NCBI RefSeq assembly: GCF_014193655.1
Contig: NZ_JACHZQ010000001.1
Span: 1,054,001 to 1,118,000, forward strand
Source of the DNA: Rhizobium sp. BK313
Lineage (GTDB): Bacteria > Pseudomonadota > Alphaproteobacteria > Rhizobiales > Rhizobiaceae
Direction of reading: 5' to 3'
DNA: 64,000 nucleotides
In this document: positions 27,802-36,783 of the stretch, piece by piece
How the letters are laid out: each line of letters opens with the position of its first letter
Position numbering within the stretch: position 1 is the first letter of the stretch
Notes under the pieces: generated by a model
The model's input: the letters and a program-made list of their open reading frames with translations, nothing else
The model's database searches: none
What the model was told of the DNA's origin: nothing
Program-made: the position numbers and the translations under genes

Positions 27802-29790
27802 TCACGGGTACTTGTGGGTTTTGTAGCCGTCCGAGCGACGGAAGAAGACTTTGACCCGATGGGCATCCATCTTCGTGGTGCGCATCAACTCATTCGCCAT
27901 CTGGCGCAACGCGCTGTCGCAGTCCTCAAGGATTTTACGAGCTTCTTTCAGCTGTTCGTGGAGAAGCAGATTCACCTCAATTTGAAGTTCTTTATCAAGA
28001 TGAAGATCCGCGGCCGTGAGGCGGTCGACCTGGATTAGGGATTTTGCGAAACCGAATCTTGCCACATATTCAAAAGCTGCAAGATTCGCGCGATGAAGAT
28101 CGCTTCCGTCGGTCCCTCCGGAGGTCGTCGACCGGCTGCCGAAAAGCAATTCTTCTGCGGCAATTCCCGCAAGCATCACCCTGATATCGCCAAGGAATTC
28201 TTCGTCGGCTCGAAGGAATTTCATTGACGATGGCTCGACGTCGGTGAAGCCCCAGATATCGCTACGATCAGCCGGATCATAGGTCGTCCGGATTTTGACT
28301 TCGCGCACGTGTCGGCCAAGGGCGCAAGCAACCATCGCATGACCGGCCTCGTGGACGGCAATCCGATGCAGGTGCTCTTTTTTGAGCTTTTGTGGACTCG
28401 GCAGCCTGACCAGGAGGTCAGCAATGCTTTCCTGGGTTCGACCATCCTTTCGTGCCGTCTGCCTGGCCTGACGGACAAATTCGTCGAGCGAGGCTCGCGG
28501 CCAATTCTGCAGCCGCGCGGCCAGCTCACGAAGCCCGGGCTCTCCGGCCAGGTGAGGGCTCATGAAGGAAAGGATTTCCAAGCGCTCTTCAGCGTCCGGA
28601 TGATCGAGCCTGATCTGCTTTTCCAATCGGCCGGACCGCAGCAGGGCAGGGTCCAACGCAGCTGGATAGTTGGTGGCGGCGATGATAAAGACGCCCTCGC
28701 GCGAAATGCTGCCGTCGATCGCCGCGAGGAAGGCGTTCACGACCTGCGTGCTGTAATTCGCGTACTCATGCGCAAATGTATTCCGATCGCCGAAACTGTC
28801 GGCCTCGTCGACGAAGAGCAGTGTCGGCGCATTTTCCCTCGCTCGTTTAAAGTCGGCGAGCATCGCCTTCAAGGTGTCACCAAGATGCCCTCGGCCTTGC
28901 CACTCCGCCAGTGATCGAGGAAGGAAGTTCATGCCTGCTGTATTCGCGATGATCTGGGCGAAGCGTGTCTTTCCGGAGCCACTTGGGCCGTAGAGCAGGA
29001 CGCCCCGATCCAGCTCGCGCCAGCTGATTGCGCCAGCTTTCCATCGTTCGAAATCCTGCAAGAATTCGACCGCCCACTCTCTCGCTTTGCCGAAGCCTGG
29101 GACCTCGTCCAGAGTCAGGAATTCAATGGCAGACGAGTCCGCCTGCAGAGCCTCCGGCTCCGCCGCCGTGATTGCGCGACTTCGCTCTATTGCTCGCCTT
29201 GGAGAGCGGCCTAATCGGAAGACGGCGTTGATGATCGCGGGCGGCTGACCGCGTAAATAGTTGATGTCATCGTTCGTAAGGGGAGAAAACTTGTAGACGC
29301 GCCGTAACGATCGCATCGCTCGATCGCTGAAAAGATCGAGCTCGATATCGTGAGTAACGCAAACGCTAAGCGCGTCGGGAAGATCTGCGTCCACTCGCGC
29401 TATTGCGATGGGATGCATCTTTCCAAGGTGTGAAGCAAGATCACTTTCGTCGACAGCAAATCTATCGCCTTCGACCTTGAACACCGTGTAGACGGGATGG
29501 GTGCCGCCAAAGTGCCTCCCTTCAATCCCGAGGATGTCTTCGGCGATGCCGACGAATGGAAGTGGATCGCATACCTTTGGTATACGAAGGACCATCACCG
29601 TTGAGGTTTCTACAGCTCGCCGATAGACGTCAACGATGGCGGCCGCCATCGCGATAAACGCCGCAAACCGAAAGGGCGATCTGCTGGCATACCTGATCAT
29701 GAGTTGCTTGCTGACTCTGATTGATGGCGTAGTTTTCCGTTCGGTGAGCGCGGCGATGAAATCCATGACGTCCTCGTTTTCATCGCTCAT
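27802..29790 (-). CDS. FtsH-like AAA+ ATPase with M41 peptidase domain
   Basis: A 662-residue ATP-dependent zinc metalloprotease. AAA+ motifs: Walker A YGPSGSGKTRFAQ (about residue 267), Walker B TLLFVDEADSF, sensor/second region IIAATNYPAALDPALLRSGRLEKQIRLD. The M41 peptidase motif HEAGH is at 480-484, with the third metal ligand expected in GGTDGSDLHRAN. Unlike housekeeping FtsH there is no pair of N-terminal membrane helices; instead a ~240-residue N-terminal domain of unknown type with one weakly hydrophobic stretch (about 41-55). Its ATG overlaps the stop of the preceding gene (ATGA at 29787). Soluble FtsH-like proteases with an XRE regulator and an AbiEi-like protein suggest a stress or defence module. 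Confidence 0.9.
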   Translation of the reverse strand: MSDENEDVMDFIAALTERKTTPSIRVSKQLMIRYASRSPFRFAAFIAMAAAIVDVYRRAVETSTVMVLRIPKVCDPLPFVGIAEDILGIEGRHFGGTHPVYTVFKVEGDRFAVDESDLASHLGKMHPIAIARVDADLPDALSVCVTHDIELDLFSDRAMRSLRRVYKFSPLTNDDINYLRGQPPAIINAVFRLGRSPRRAIERSRAITAAEPEALQADSSAIEFLTLDEVPGFGKAREWAVEFLQDFERWKAGAISWRELDRGVLLYGPSGSGKTRFAQIIANTAGMNFLPRSLAEWQGRGHLGDTLKAMLADFKRARENAPTLLFVDEADSFGDRNTFAHEYANYSTQVVNAFLAAIDGSISREGVFIIAATNYPAALDPALLRSGRLEKQIRLDHPDAEERLEILSFMSPHLAGEPGLRELAARLQNWPRASLDEFVRQARQTARKDGRTQESIADLLVRLPSPQKLKKEHLHRIAVHEAGHAMVACALGRHVREVKIRTTYDPADRSDIWGFTDVEPSSMKFLRADEEFLGDIRVMLAGIAAEELLFGSRSTTSGGTDGSDLHRANLAAFEYVARFGFAKSLIQVDRLTAADLHLDKELQIEVNLLLHEQLKEARKILEDCDSALRQMANELMRTTKMDAHRVKVFFRRSDGYKTHKYP

Positions 29791-30305
29791 GGGAATACCA
29801 CCCTTACCGCAGCTTCCTCAGGAAGCGGGATGTCGAGCATATACCAACGCGAAAGCGTGCGGACGAAACGGCGGTTCTCACTCACGTAGAAGATTTCGCT
29901 TGTGCGAGCGAGGTGACCATCACGAATGTTGGGATGCCCAGTCGTCCGTCCGTCCAGGCACGGGATAATTCGAACGTCGATGGCATAGTCGCTTAAGGCG
30001 GCGAAATCCTTTGGCGTGAACTCACAATTGCTATCCCAGACGGCCTGTAAATCGACCGCCAGTGACTGAACGCGTGGAAGGATTCCTTCTAGCTGCCCAC
30101 GTACCCAAGGTTTCATCATTTTCTCCATGATGCGCGGTGTTTGCACGAGAAGTCGGAGCGAATCCTTCGAGGAATCACGACGAATCCTTGTCTGAAAAGT
30201 CTGAAGCGCTGAATTTTTCTCTAAGGTAAAATCATCGATTCTGTCTCTGGAGTCAACATAGTGTCCCTCGAAGACACAATAATCCTTTGAAAGACAGATG
30301 TTCAA
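29787..30305 (-). CDS. Hypothetical protein, first gene of AAA+ protease operon
   Basis: Up to 172 residues, unrecognised. The C-terminal part (FAALSDYAIDVRIIPCLDGR ... ENRRFVRTLSRWYMLDIPLPEEA) is clearly coding. The start is uncertain: the longest frame begins with TTG at 30305, which lies in the shared promoter region; the first ATG is at 30128 and would give about 113 residues. Coding character is good from about residue 38 on. Its stop overlaps the AAA+ protease ATG, so the two are translationally coupled. Confidence 0.6.
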   Translation of the reverse strand: MNICLSKDYCVFEGHYVDSRDRIDDFTLEKNSALQTFQTRIRRDSSKDSLRLLVQTPRIMEKMMKPWVRGQLEGILPRVQSLAVDLQAVWDSNCEFTPKDFAALSDYAIDVRIIPCLDGRTTGHPNIRDGHLARTSEIFYVSENRRFVRTLSRWYMLDIPLPEEAAVRVVFP

Positions 30306-30318
30306 CTCAGTGTTGACA
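30302..30318. promoter_or_regulatory. Putative promoter/operator between divergent operon and XRE regulator
   Basis: An inverted repeat TCAAC-x5-GTTGA (30302-30316) overlaps a TTGACA box (30313-30318) placed correctly to be the -35 element of the XRE gene. Small XRE regulators commonly bind such repeats and repress their own divergent region. Inference from sequence only. Confidence 0.4.
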
Positions 30319-30346
30319 TTTCCACACGAGCCTTCTTCATCGCTCC

Positions 30347-30628
30347 ATGTCGATGATTATCAGTGGCGAAATAGTGCGCGCCGCACGTGGTATGCTTGGC
30401 CTCCAACAGAAGGAGATTGCCGAGCTCGCGGGGGTGCATCCGAAGGCCGTTGCGCGACTTGAAATGGGCGAGCTTGCTCACGTTAGCACGGAAGTGACCA
30501 ACAAGATCATTCGCGCGCTCGAAGACAAAGGTCTCGAATTTACACCTGCGACGGTATCATACGGGGCAGGGGTTCGATGGAGATCGTCAGCTGGAAACCC
30601 AAATCGAACAGATAAGGCCAACGGATAG
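30347..30628 (+). CDS. XRE-family helix-turn-helix regulator
   Basis: A 93-residue protein with a lambda-repressor-like HTH: VRAARGMLGLQQKEIAELAGVHPKAVARLEMGE, followed by a short dimerisation-like tail. It is divergent from the AAA+ protease operon with about 40 bases between the outermost starts, so it most likely controls that operon and itself. The last ~20 residues are basic and polar. Confidence 0.85.
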   Translation: MSMIISGEIVRAARGMLGLQQKEIAELAGVHPKAVARLEMGELAHVSTEVTNKIIRALEDKGLEFTPATVSYGAGVRWRSSAGNPNRTDKANG

Positions 30629-31046
30629 CGTTAGCACGTGTGTCGACCGATTTTGATGGTGCATATGCGCCCAAATTCCTGACTGCTCAGCTGGCCGCAG
30701 CCATAACACCTCCTCGAACCATTCTTACTGAGCGGTCGGCTCAAACCGACTGACCAAGTCCGATCGTTGGTTGCAATGCGAATTTGGTGGTCTCCGATCA
30801 AAGAAGCGATTCGCATTCTTGTTTTTGTTTTGACCATTTCTCCGCGTCCTTAAGACCCCTGAGCCGTCTTCCAGAGACGCACTCTGTCCGCAACAGCTAT
30901 GGGTTGACTCGTTTCAAAAATACATCCTCATTGAGGGTGTTTTGGCAGCCGCGACCGCGACCTTGACTCCGATTTTGAGCTGGATCGCCGCCAGTCGAAG
31001 TAGCGACGGACGAACGTCCGAGAAAGTTTGAGGAGGGTGGACTCGT
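30629..31046. other. Intergenic region without recognised genes
   Basis: About 420 bases between the XRE gene and tniQ. No frame of convincing codon use. The ribosome site AGGAGGG for tniQ is at 31031-31037. No inverted repeats of transposon-end type were recognised. Confidence 0.4.
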
Positions 31047-32777
31047 ATGGACAACATGACGGCCCAGGAAAACACGTCTGCGTTTGAGCCCTATGAATAT
31101 GGTAGCCTCGCGCTGCCGGTGCACCCACTGCCTGGGGAAGGTTTGGCGGATCTTCTGTTCAGGGCGGTGGAATATAACGGCTTCCACGCGGTTAACATCG
31201 TCGACAAACTTATGCGACGGACTGGAAATTCGATCTGGTCTCACTTTTCATTCGCGAAGCATGAGTTTGACGCAGGTCAGGTTGCACACGCACTCGGGAT
31301 TAACGAGAGTTATATCAGTCCTCTCATCTATCGGAAAAATAACGGCGCGATCAATTTCTTTGGCGCGAATATTTCACCTTCAAACCTGAGCAGCCGCAGG
31401 CGTGTATCGCCGCTATATCTCCGCGAACACTGCTATCAAAAGGCTATATGGTCGCTACGCTGTTTCCCCTGTGATCCGGTTAACCGCGAGACGTTGCTCG
31501 AAGAGTGCCCAGAATGCCGCTCCCCGTTGATTTTCAAATACACCGCCGGGGTCTCAACCTGCTCACGCTGTGGTGCCAATCTCTGCGATTTCCCACAGAC
31601 CAAGATCGAGCTACCCGACGAGTTTTCTTTTCAGTTCGTGCAATCCCTGGTCGATCCGGACCAAACAGCTCGCGAAGCACGGGGTTGGCGGCTACACGAG
31701 GATTTGCGATCGTTCTCGCGTGGGGCGCTATTCACTCTTATTATTGAGCTCGCAAAATTACTCGACTTTGAACAGAGACCAGAGTGGCAAGGGGCAGACT
31801 TTCTGGCGAGCAGGCACTACAGCGTCTCCCTTGAAGCGCTCGTCGAAGCTTCGGGAGCGCTTCTAAATTGGCCGGGTCGGTTTTTCGAGTTGTCCGCAAT
31901 TACCGAGCACACAAAGAAGTATACGAATAAGCAGTGGGTCCACCCCTTAACGCGTGGGATTCCCAAGTACCACAAAGATCTCAAAGTGTTTCTTCAAAGA
32001 GAGCTAACCGAGCACTTTTGCTCCGGCATTCGGAGACATTACAGGTTCTCTTCCGAGAAAGAATTCCAATCCGTGACCTACTTTTTTCCTCCTGCTGTTA
32101 GGGCGCAAGCTAACGCAATCGGACTACCGGTGGGTGAAGTACTCGGTTTGTACAAATTAGGTACAATCTGGTGTCCTGATGACAAGTTGCGCCGAGGTTT
32201 GGGTGCAACAGGAGTCGCGCCTGTTGTTGACCCGAAGGAGTTCCAAAGCAGTCTGGAGGAATGGGCTGTAGGGAGACCCGTTGTTGAGATCGTTCAAGCA
32301 TCCAGAACCTCACGTCATCCGTGGGCTATTGTCTTTGATGCAGTTTTCAGAGGAGACGTTCAGGTAACAATTAAGCGCTCAGATCGTAAGCCATTCGCAA
32401 AGTGCTTATACACCACTGATGAAACCGCGGTCACTGCCTTGTGTCAGGCACAGACAAATGAAATCGATCCAGAAACGGAAGTGACATGGCGAGACGTATT
32501 ATTTTATCTGCGCATCACAAATGGCTCAATCCCACCACTGCAAAATGCGGGTCTTCTCCCAGCAGGCAAGTTTCGAATGAGAAATGTTTGGGAGTTACAG
32601 GAGCGCTTTATCTCGATTGCTGAAATTAGATCGCGCTTGTTGGTATCCGACCGCCGCTTGGCGACCGCTTCGATTATGAAATCCATTGGCCGCCTGGGGT
32701 TGAAACCGATCGTTCCGGGAGTGGGTATCTTCGATCGAAAAGGAGGAGAGGCCTTCGTAAGCGACATGCTTATTTGA
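31047..32777 (+). CDS. TniQ-family protein (orphan)
   Basis: A 576-residue TniQ-family protein. TniQ proteins act in target selection of Tn7/Tn5053-like transposons and in CRISPR-associated transposons. Visible features are the N-terminal LPVHPLPGEGLADLLFRAVEYNG segment, the histidine/cysteine zinc region YLREHCYQKAIWSLRCFPCDP, and a second zinc knuckle CPECRSPLIFKY ... CSRCGANL, then a long C-terminal domain with weaker similarity. The ATG has an excellent RBS. No transposase (tniA/tnsB), ATPase (tniB/tnsC) or resolvase is nearby, so it is an orphan, either left over or with another role. Confidence 0.8.
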   Translation: MDNMTAQENTSAFEPYEYGSLALPVHPLPGEGLADLLFRAVEYNGFHAVNIVDKLMRRTGNSIWSHFSFAKHEFDAGQVAHALGINESYISPLIYRKNNGAINFFGANISPSNLSSRRRVSPLYLREHCYQKAIWSLRCFPCDPVNRETLLEECPECRSPLIFKYTAGVSTCSRCGANLCDFPQTKIELPDEFSFQFVQSLVDPDQTAREARGWRLHEDLRSFSRGALFTLIIELAKLLDFEQRPEWQGADFLASRHYSVSLEALVEASGALLNWPGRFFELSAITEHTKKYTNKQWVHPLTRGIPKYHKDLKVFLQRELTEHFCSGIRRHYRFSSEKEFQSVTYFFPPAVRAQANAIGLPVGEVLGLYKLGTIWCPDDKLRRGLGATGVAPVVDPKEFQSSLEEWAVGRPVVEIVQASRTSRHPWAIVFDAVFRGDVQVTIKRSDRKPFAKCLYTTDETAVTALCQAQTNEIDPETEVTWRDVLFYLRITNGSIPPLQNAGLLPAGKFRMRNVWELQERFISIAEIRSRLLVSDRRLATASIMKSIGRLGLKPIVPGVGIFDRKGGEAFVSDMLI

Positions 32778-32788
32778 TGAGATGGAGC

Positions 32789-33010
32789 CTATCGAATCGG
32801 AAAAAATTCCTTACCAGAATCAGCAATATCTTCCGCCCATACCGAAAGCATACGATCCGGGGGCAGGCCGCGGGCGTTGACATCGTCGATCAAATGCGCC
32901 GGAAAGCGCGTCGCAATGTCATCGAGCGTGTGCTGCGCCGTGCGCTGAATTTCGCGGGCGCGCAGGAGATTGAACAACCGAGATGCCTCGCGAAGTGTTG
33001 TGCCAGCCAT
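32789..33010 (-). CDS. Small conserved-looking protein, divergent from LysR regulator
   Basis: A 73-residue, mostly helical, basic/acidic mixed protein starting MAGTTLREASRLFNLLRAREI. I recognise no family. The ATG at 33010 has AAGGAG at seven bases; the longer frame to 33076 runs into the promoter region. It is divergent from the LysR gene by 120 bases, the classic layout for a LysR target gene. Confidence 0.6.
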   Translation of the reverse strand: MAGTTLREASRLFNLLRAREIQRTAQHTLDDIATRFPAHLIDDVNARGLPPDRMLSVWAEDIADSGKEFFPIR

Positions 33011-33131
33011 GGTAGTTGCTCCTTTTCGGCTGCCGGTATCAATTTCGTTAGGACTAATATGGTGCTTCGTTGACATTCAGACAAATGAAATGATATGGTA
33101 CTTAGGATCAGAAAAATTGAAGGAAGCCGAT

Positions 33132-34031
33132 ATGACCGTACCGTTCCGCCGGCCCATACCGCTGCTCGACAATGAGGTTCTGCGCACCTTTGTCGCCATC
33201 GCCGAAACCGGCAATTTTTCAACTGCGGCCGATGCTGTCTTTCGTACGCCGTCTGCCGTCTCGATGCAGATCAAGAAGCTGGAAGAGCAGTTGGGTGTGA
33301 CACTGTTCCTGCGCGACGCGCGTTCTGTGAGCCTGACGCAGCATGGTGAGATGCTGCTCTCCTATGCCCGCAACATCCTGGCGCTGTCCAACGAGGCCGT
33401 GTCGCGTTTCATCATGCCCGAGCTCAGCGGCGTCGTGCGGCTTGGCGCTCCGGACGATATCGGCGAGCGCTTGCTGCCGAGCATTCTCAAGAGCTTTTCG
33501 GAGAGCTATCCGGGCATCATGGTCGACGTGACTGTCGATATGAGTCTTCAATTGAAGAAGCGTATCGAGGAGCAGCGGCTGGATCTGGCGCTGATCAACT
33601 GTGCGACACGGCCTTTCCCGACCGAGGGCGAGGTCATCTATACCGAACGCCTCGTGTGGGCAGGGGCAAAGTGCGGTACGGCCTATCGCCGTGATCCCTT
33701 GCCAATCTCGATCTGGGAAGATGGTTGCATCTGGCGGTCGGAAGCATTGGCCCAGCTGGAACGGCAGAAGCGGCCTTACCGCGTCTCCTATCTCAGCGCC
33801 CACACCATGGCGCAGCGCGCGGCTATTGTCTCTGATCTTGCGGTCGCGCCGTTTCCACGTTCCTACATTGGTGAGGATATGGAGATTCTCGGGCCGAATG
33901 AGGGGCTGCCGGAACTTACCTCCTTCGACATTCGCCTACTGACGGCATCGCAGATGACGGGACCTATGAAAGCGGTGGCCGACAGCATCCGGCAGGCGTT
34001 CATAGAGATCGGGCGGAAAATGGCCGCGTGA
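33132..34031 (+). CDS. LysR-family transcriptional regulator
   Basis: A 299-residue LysR-type regulator: N-terminal winged HTH (LRTFVAIAETGNFSTAADAVFRTPSAVSMQIKKLEEQLGVTLF) and a periplasmic-binding-like effector domain (LSGVVRLGAPDDIGERLLPSILKSF ... LPISIWEDGCIWRSEAL). The start at 33132 (MTVPFRRP) has AGGAAG before it and gives the usual length; an upstream extension to 32970 is out of family. It borders the methyl-transfer cluster and is divergent from a small gene; its regulon cannot be read from sequence. Confidence 0.92.
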   Translation: MTVPFRRPIPLLDNEVLRTFVAIAETGNFSTAADAVFRTPSAVSMQIKKLEEQLGVTLFLRDARSVSLTQHGEMLLSYARNILALSNEAVSRFIMPELSGVVRLGAPDDIGERLLPSILKSFSESYPGIMVDVTVDMSLQLKKRIEEQRLDLALINCATRPFPTEGEVIYTERLVWAGAKCGTAYRRDPLPISIWEDGCIWRSEALAQLERQKRPYRVSYLSAHTMAQRAAIVSDLAVAPFPRSYIGEDMEILGPNEGLPELTSFDIRLLTASQMTGPMKAVADSIRQAFIEIGRKMAA

Positions 34032-34125
34032 GCCGCGTGTGAAGATGTGGACTACTAAGGACGTTGACCCGCACGGTCTCTGGCGAATTTGAAACGGGCC
34101 ACGTCGCGTACATTGGAAGCACGTT

Positions 34126-34668
34126 TCATCCAGGTCGCGCGATGCGATACAGCACATGGGGACGTAATACGTGTCCCGGAGGTACGGTCGTGTCGTCGAA
34201 ATCCGCTCCGATCACTTGAACCATGCCAATCTTCTCCATCACGCGGCGTGACGGCAAGTTGATGCTGGACGTATACCCGATCAGTTGATCAATCTGCAGC
34301 TCGTCCCAAGCGAAATCGAAGCAGCGATAGCTTGCCTCGGTCGCGTAGCCCTGACGCCAGTAAGAACGACCCAGAATCCAACCGATCTCAAGGGGAAAGT
34401 TGCCGGGAACTTCCGGTCCTGGTCGCGACAGCCCAGCTCCGCCGATCAATGCGCCGTCGGACTTGCGCTCGACGGCAAGAAAGCCAATTCCCTCGCTTAT
34501 CAATTCCTTCCGGGCTTCATCGATCAAGGCATCCGTTTCTGCGGACGTGAGCAGGCTTGGATAGTAATACTGACGCGTCTCAGGGTCTGCGTTGATAGCG
34601 GCGAATGGCACGCGATCCTTATCCCGCCAAGCCCGGAGAAGGAGTCGTGGGGTCTCCAAGCTGAGCAT
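34126..34668 (-). CDS. GNAT-family N-acetyltransferase (RimJ/RimL type)
   Basis: A 180-residue acetyltransferase of the RimJ/RimL class: LETPRLLLRAWRDKDRVPFAAINADPE N-terminus, GWILGRSYWRQGYATEA acetyl-CoA pyrophosphate loop, and INLPSRRVMEKIGM C-terminal motif. Such enzymes acetylate N-termini, antibiotics or small amines. Three in-frame ATGs (34677, 34671, 34668) precede the domain; the exact start is open. It is convergent with the LysR gene and lies just after the ASKHA gene in the same direction. Confidence 0.9.
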   Translation of the reverse strand: MLSLETPRLLLRAWRDKDRVPFAAINADPETRQYYYPSLLTSAETDALIDEARKELISEGIGFLAVERKSDGALIGGAGLSRPGPEVPGNFPLEIGWILGRSYWRQGYATEASYRCFDFAWDELQIDQLIGYTSSINLPSRRVMEKIGMVQVIGADFDDTTVPPGHVLRPHVLYRIARPG

Positions 34669-34743
34669 CATCAGCACCCATTGTTCAAAGATTCGTCATC
34701 AGATTTCTTCTCGCAGTCAGGCTTGATGACTACGGGCCGATAG

Positions 34744-36780
34744 TCACTCGCGGCTGCGGCGTCTTCTTCGGCCTCCGCCTTCATCGTCCGCGAGCTGTTT
34801 GCGTTCCGGCAACGTGACGACCTTCGACAGTTCCGGGAAAGCATCCACCTTGTTCGGCAGTGCCATGGCATAGACGAAATGCTCCTGAAACTTTGATTCA
34901 AGCGCCGTCTCTATCTTCTCGATTTTGCTGACGGTTTCCTCGATCTCGCGGCGATGGCCGCGATTGAGGAGTGCCATGCGTGCGCCGGTGCCGGCGGCAT
35001 TGCCGACCGCCTTCACCTTGTCGAGGGCGCAGTCCGGTATCAGGCCTAGCACCATTGCGTATTTCGGGTCGATGAAGGTGCCGAAGGCGCCGGCAAGGCC
35101 GATGCGGTCGACATGAGTAATGCCCTGTTTGTCCATCAGCAGCTTGACGCCGGCATAAAGGGCGGCCTTGGCGAGCTGGATGGCGCGCACGTCGTTTTGC
35201 GTCACCGTAATGCGTGGCTCACCGTCGCGCAGCAAATAGGAGTAGGTGCGGCCGTTCTGGAGGATGCGGGGCGAGCGCGCCATCATGCTGCCATCGACGA
35301 CGCCGTCTTCGGAGATGATGCCGGTCAGGAACATCTCGGCGACCACTTCAATGATGGCCGAGCCGCAAATACCGGTGACGCCGACGGTGGCTGCTGCCTC
35401 GGCAAAACCGGGTTCATTCGACCATGGCTCGATGCCGATGACACGGTAGCGCGGCTCTAGCGTGACGGGATCGATGCGTACGCGCTCGATGGCGCCGGGA
35501 GCGGCGCGTTGGCCGCTGGAAATCTCCGCGCCTTCGAAAGCGGGGCCGGTCGGCGAGGAGGCTGCCACAACGCGGTTGCGATTGCCGAGCACGATTTCGG
35601 CATTGGTGCCGATATCGACCAGTAGCATCATTTCATCCTGGCGGTGCGGGCCTTCAGCCAGCGTCGCGGCGGCAGCGTCGGCGCCGACATGGCCGGCGAT
35701 GCAGGGCAACATGTAGATGCGTGTGCCGGCATTCATCGGGAGGCCGACTTCAGCCGATGTCAAATGCACGGCGCCGGAGACAGCGAGCGCGAACGGCGCC
35801 CCGCCGAGCTCTGTTGGGTCGATGCCGAGGAAGAGATGATGCATGATCGGATTGCCGACGAAGACTGCGTCGAGAATGTCCTGGCGCGACACGCCGCCGT
35901 CGGCGCAGACCTTGTCGATCAGCCCGTTCAGCGCCTCGCGCACGGCGTTGGTCATGGCGCCGCGGCCATCCGGGTTCATCATCACATAGGAGACGCGGCT
36001 CATCAGATCTTCGCCGAAGCGGATCTGCGGATTGGATGCACCCGCGGATGCCACCGTGCGGCCCGACAGCAACGAAGAGAGATGCATGGCGATCGTCGTC
36101 GAACCGATATCGCAGGCGATACCATAGGCTTCGTTTTTCAGGCCCGGGTAAAGCGCGATCAGGCGCGGACGGTCCTCTTCGTGATCCCGGTGGATTGCGG
36201 CGGTGACCTTCCACTCGCCTTTGCGCAGGATCGATTGCACCTGCGGGATCAGATGGAAGTCGACTTCGAGATTGTCATATTTCCAATCGGCTGCGATCGC
36301 CGCCTTCAGCCGGTCGAGATCTCCGAGCGGCTTGTGCATGTCCGGCTCGTCGACTTCGACGTAGCACATGTGCACGGCCGTATCGCGGGCGATGACGCGC
36401 TCATCGGCAGCTTTGCGCACCACCTGCGCGTTGATCACCGTATCCTGCGGCACGTCGATGACGAGATCGCCTTGGATCAGCGCCGAGCAGGAGAGGCGTC
36501 GCCCCTCAGGAAGATCGCGCACCTCGGCATAGCGCCTTTCCTTCGGACCGATGGGCGAAAGATGATCGTTGGCGGAGACGATCTTGTGTTTGGCGAAATT
36601 GCCTTCCTGAACGGAGACTTGGCAGCGTCCACATGTCGCGCGGCCGCCGCAGACACTTTCGACATAGACGCCTAGCTGCCGCGCGGCCTCCAGCACCGGT
36701 GTGCCGACTGCAAAACGGCCGCGCTTGCCGGAGGGCATGAAAAGGACGAGGGGATTCGTGCTGTCGCTGGCTTGGGCCAC
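34744..36780 (-). CDS. ASKHA-domain 2Fe-2S corrinoid-activation protein (RACE/RamA-functional analogue)
   Basis: A 678-residue reductive activator of corrinoid methyltransferase systems. The N-terminal plant-type 2Fe-2S ferredoxin has C44-x5-C50-x2-C53-x44-C98 (CGGRATCGRC ... RLSCSA). The C-terminal ASKHA (actin/Hsp70-like) ATPase shows the phosphate loops IACDIGSTTIAMHL and LLVDIGTNAEIVLG plus ISSGQRAAPGAIE and GICGSAIIEVVAEM. Such proteins use ATP to reduce inactive Co(II) corrinoid to Co(I). It ends with a basic tail (GGGRRRRRSRE) and is the last gene of the leftward operon. It lacks the two 4Fe-4S clusters of archaeal RamA, so it is the bacterial type. Confidence 0.93.
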   Translation of the reverse strand: MAQASDSTNPLVLFMPSGKRGRFAVGTPVLEAARQLGVYVESVCGGRATCGRCQVSVQEGNFAKHKIVSANDHLSPIGPKERRYAEVRDLPEGRRLSCSALIQGDLVIDVPQDTVINAQVVRKAADERVIARDTAVHMCYVEVDEPDMHKPLGDLDRLKAAIAADWKYDNLEVDFHLIPQVQSILRKGEWKVTAAIHRDHEEDRPRLIALYPGLKNEAYGIACDIGSTTIAMHLSSLLSGRTVASAGASNPQIRFGEDLMSRVSYVMMNPDGRGAMTNAVREALNGLIDKVCADGGVSRQDILDAVFVGNPIMHHLFLGIDPTELGGAPFALAVSGAVHLTSAEVGLPMNAGTRIYMLPCIAGHVGADAAAATLAEGPHRQDEMMLLVDIGTNAEIVLGNRNRVVAASSPTGPAFEGAEISSGQRAAPGAIERVRIDPVTLEPRYRVIGIEPWSNEPGFAEAAATVGVTGICGSAIIEVVAEMFLTGIISEDGVVDGSMMARSPRILQNGRTYSYLLRDGEPRITVTQNDVRAIQLAKAALYAGVKLLMDKQGITHVDRIGLAGAFGTFIDPKYAMVLGLIPDCALDKVKAVGNAAGTGARMALLNRGHRREIEETVSKIEKIETALESKFQEHFVYAMALPNKVDAFPELSKVVTLPERKQLADDEGGGRRRRRSRE

Positions 36781-36783
36781 GGA

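Noticed and set aside
31047..32777. Complete Tn7-like or CRISPR-associated transposon
   Set aside because: No tnsB/tniA, tnsC/tniB, Cas genes, repeats or spacers are present in the window.
35644..36675. Long plus-strand frame (343 codons) opposite the ASKHA gene
   Set aside because: Composition rich in His/Arg/Ala and no domain; it is the antisense shadow of a well-supported GC-rich gene.
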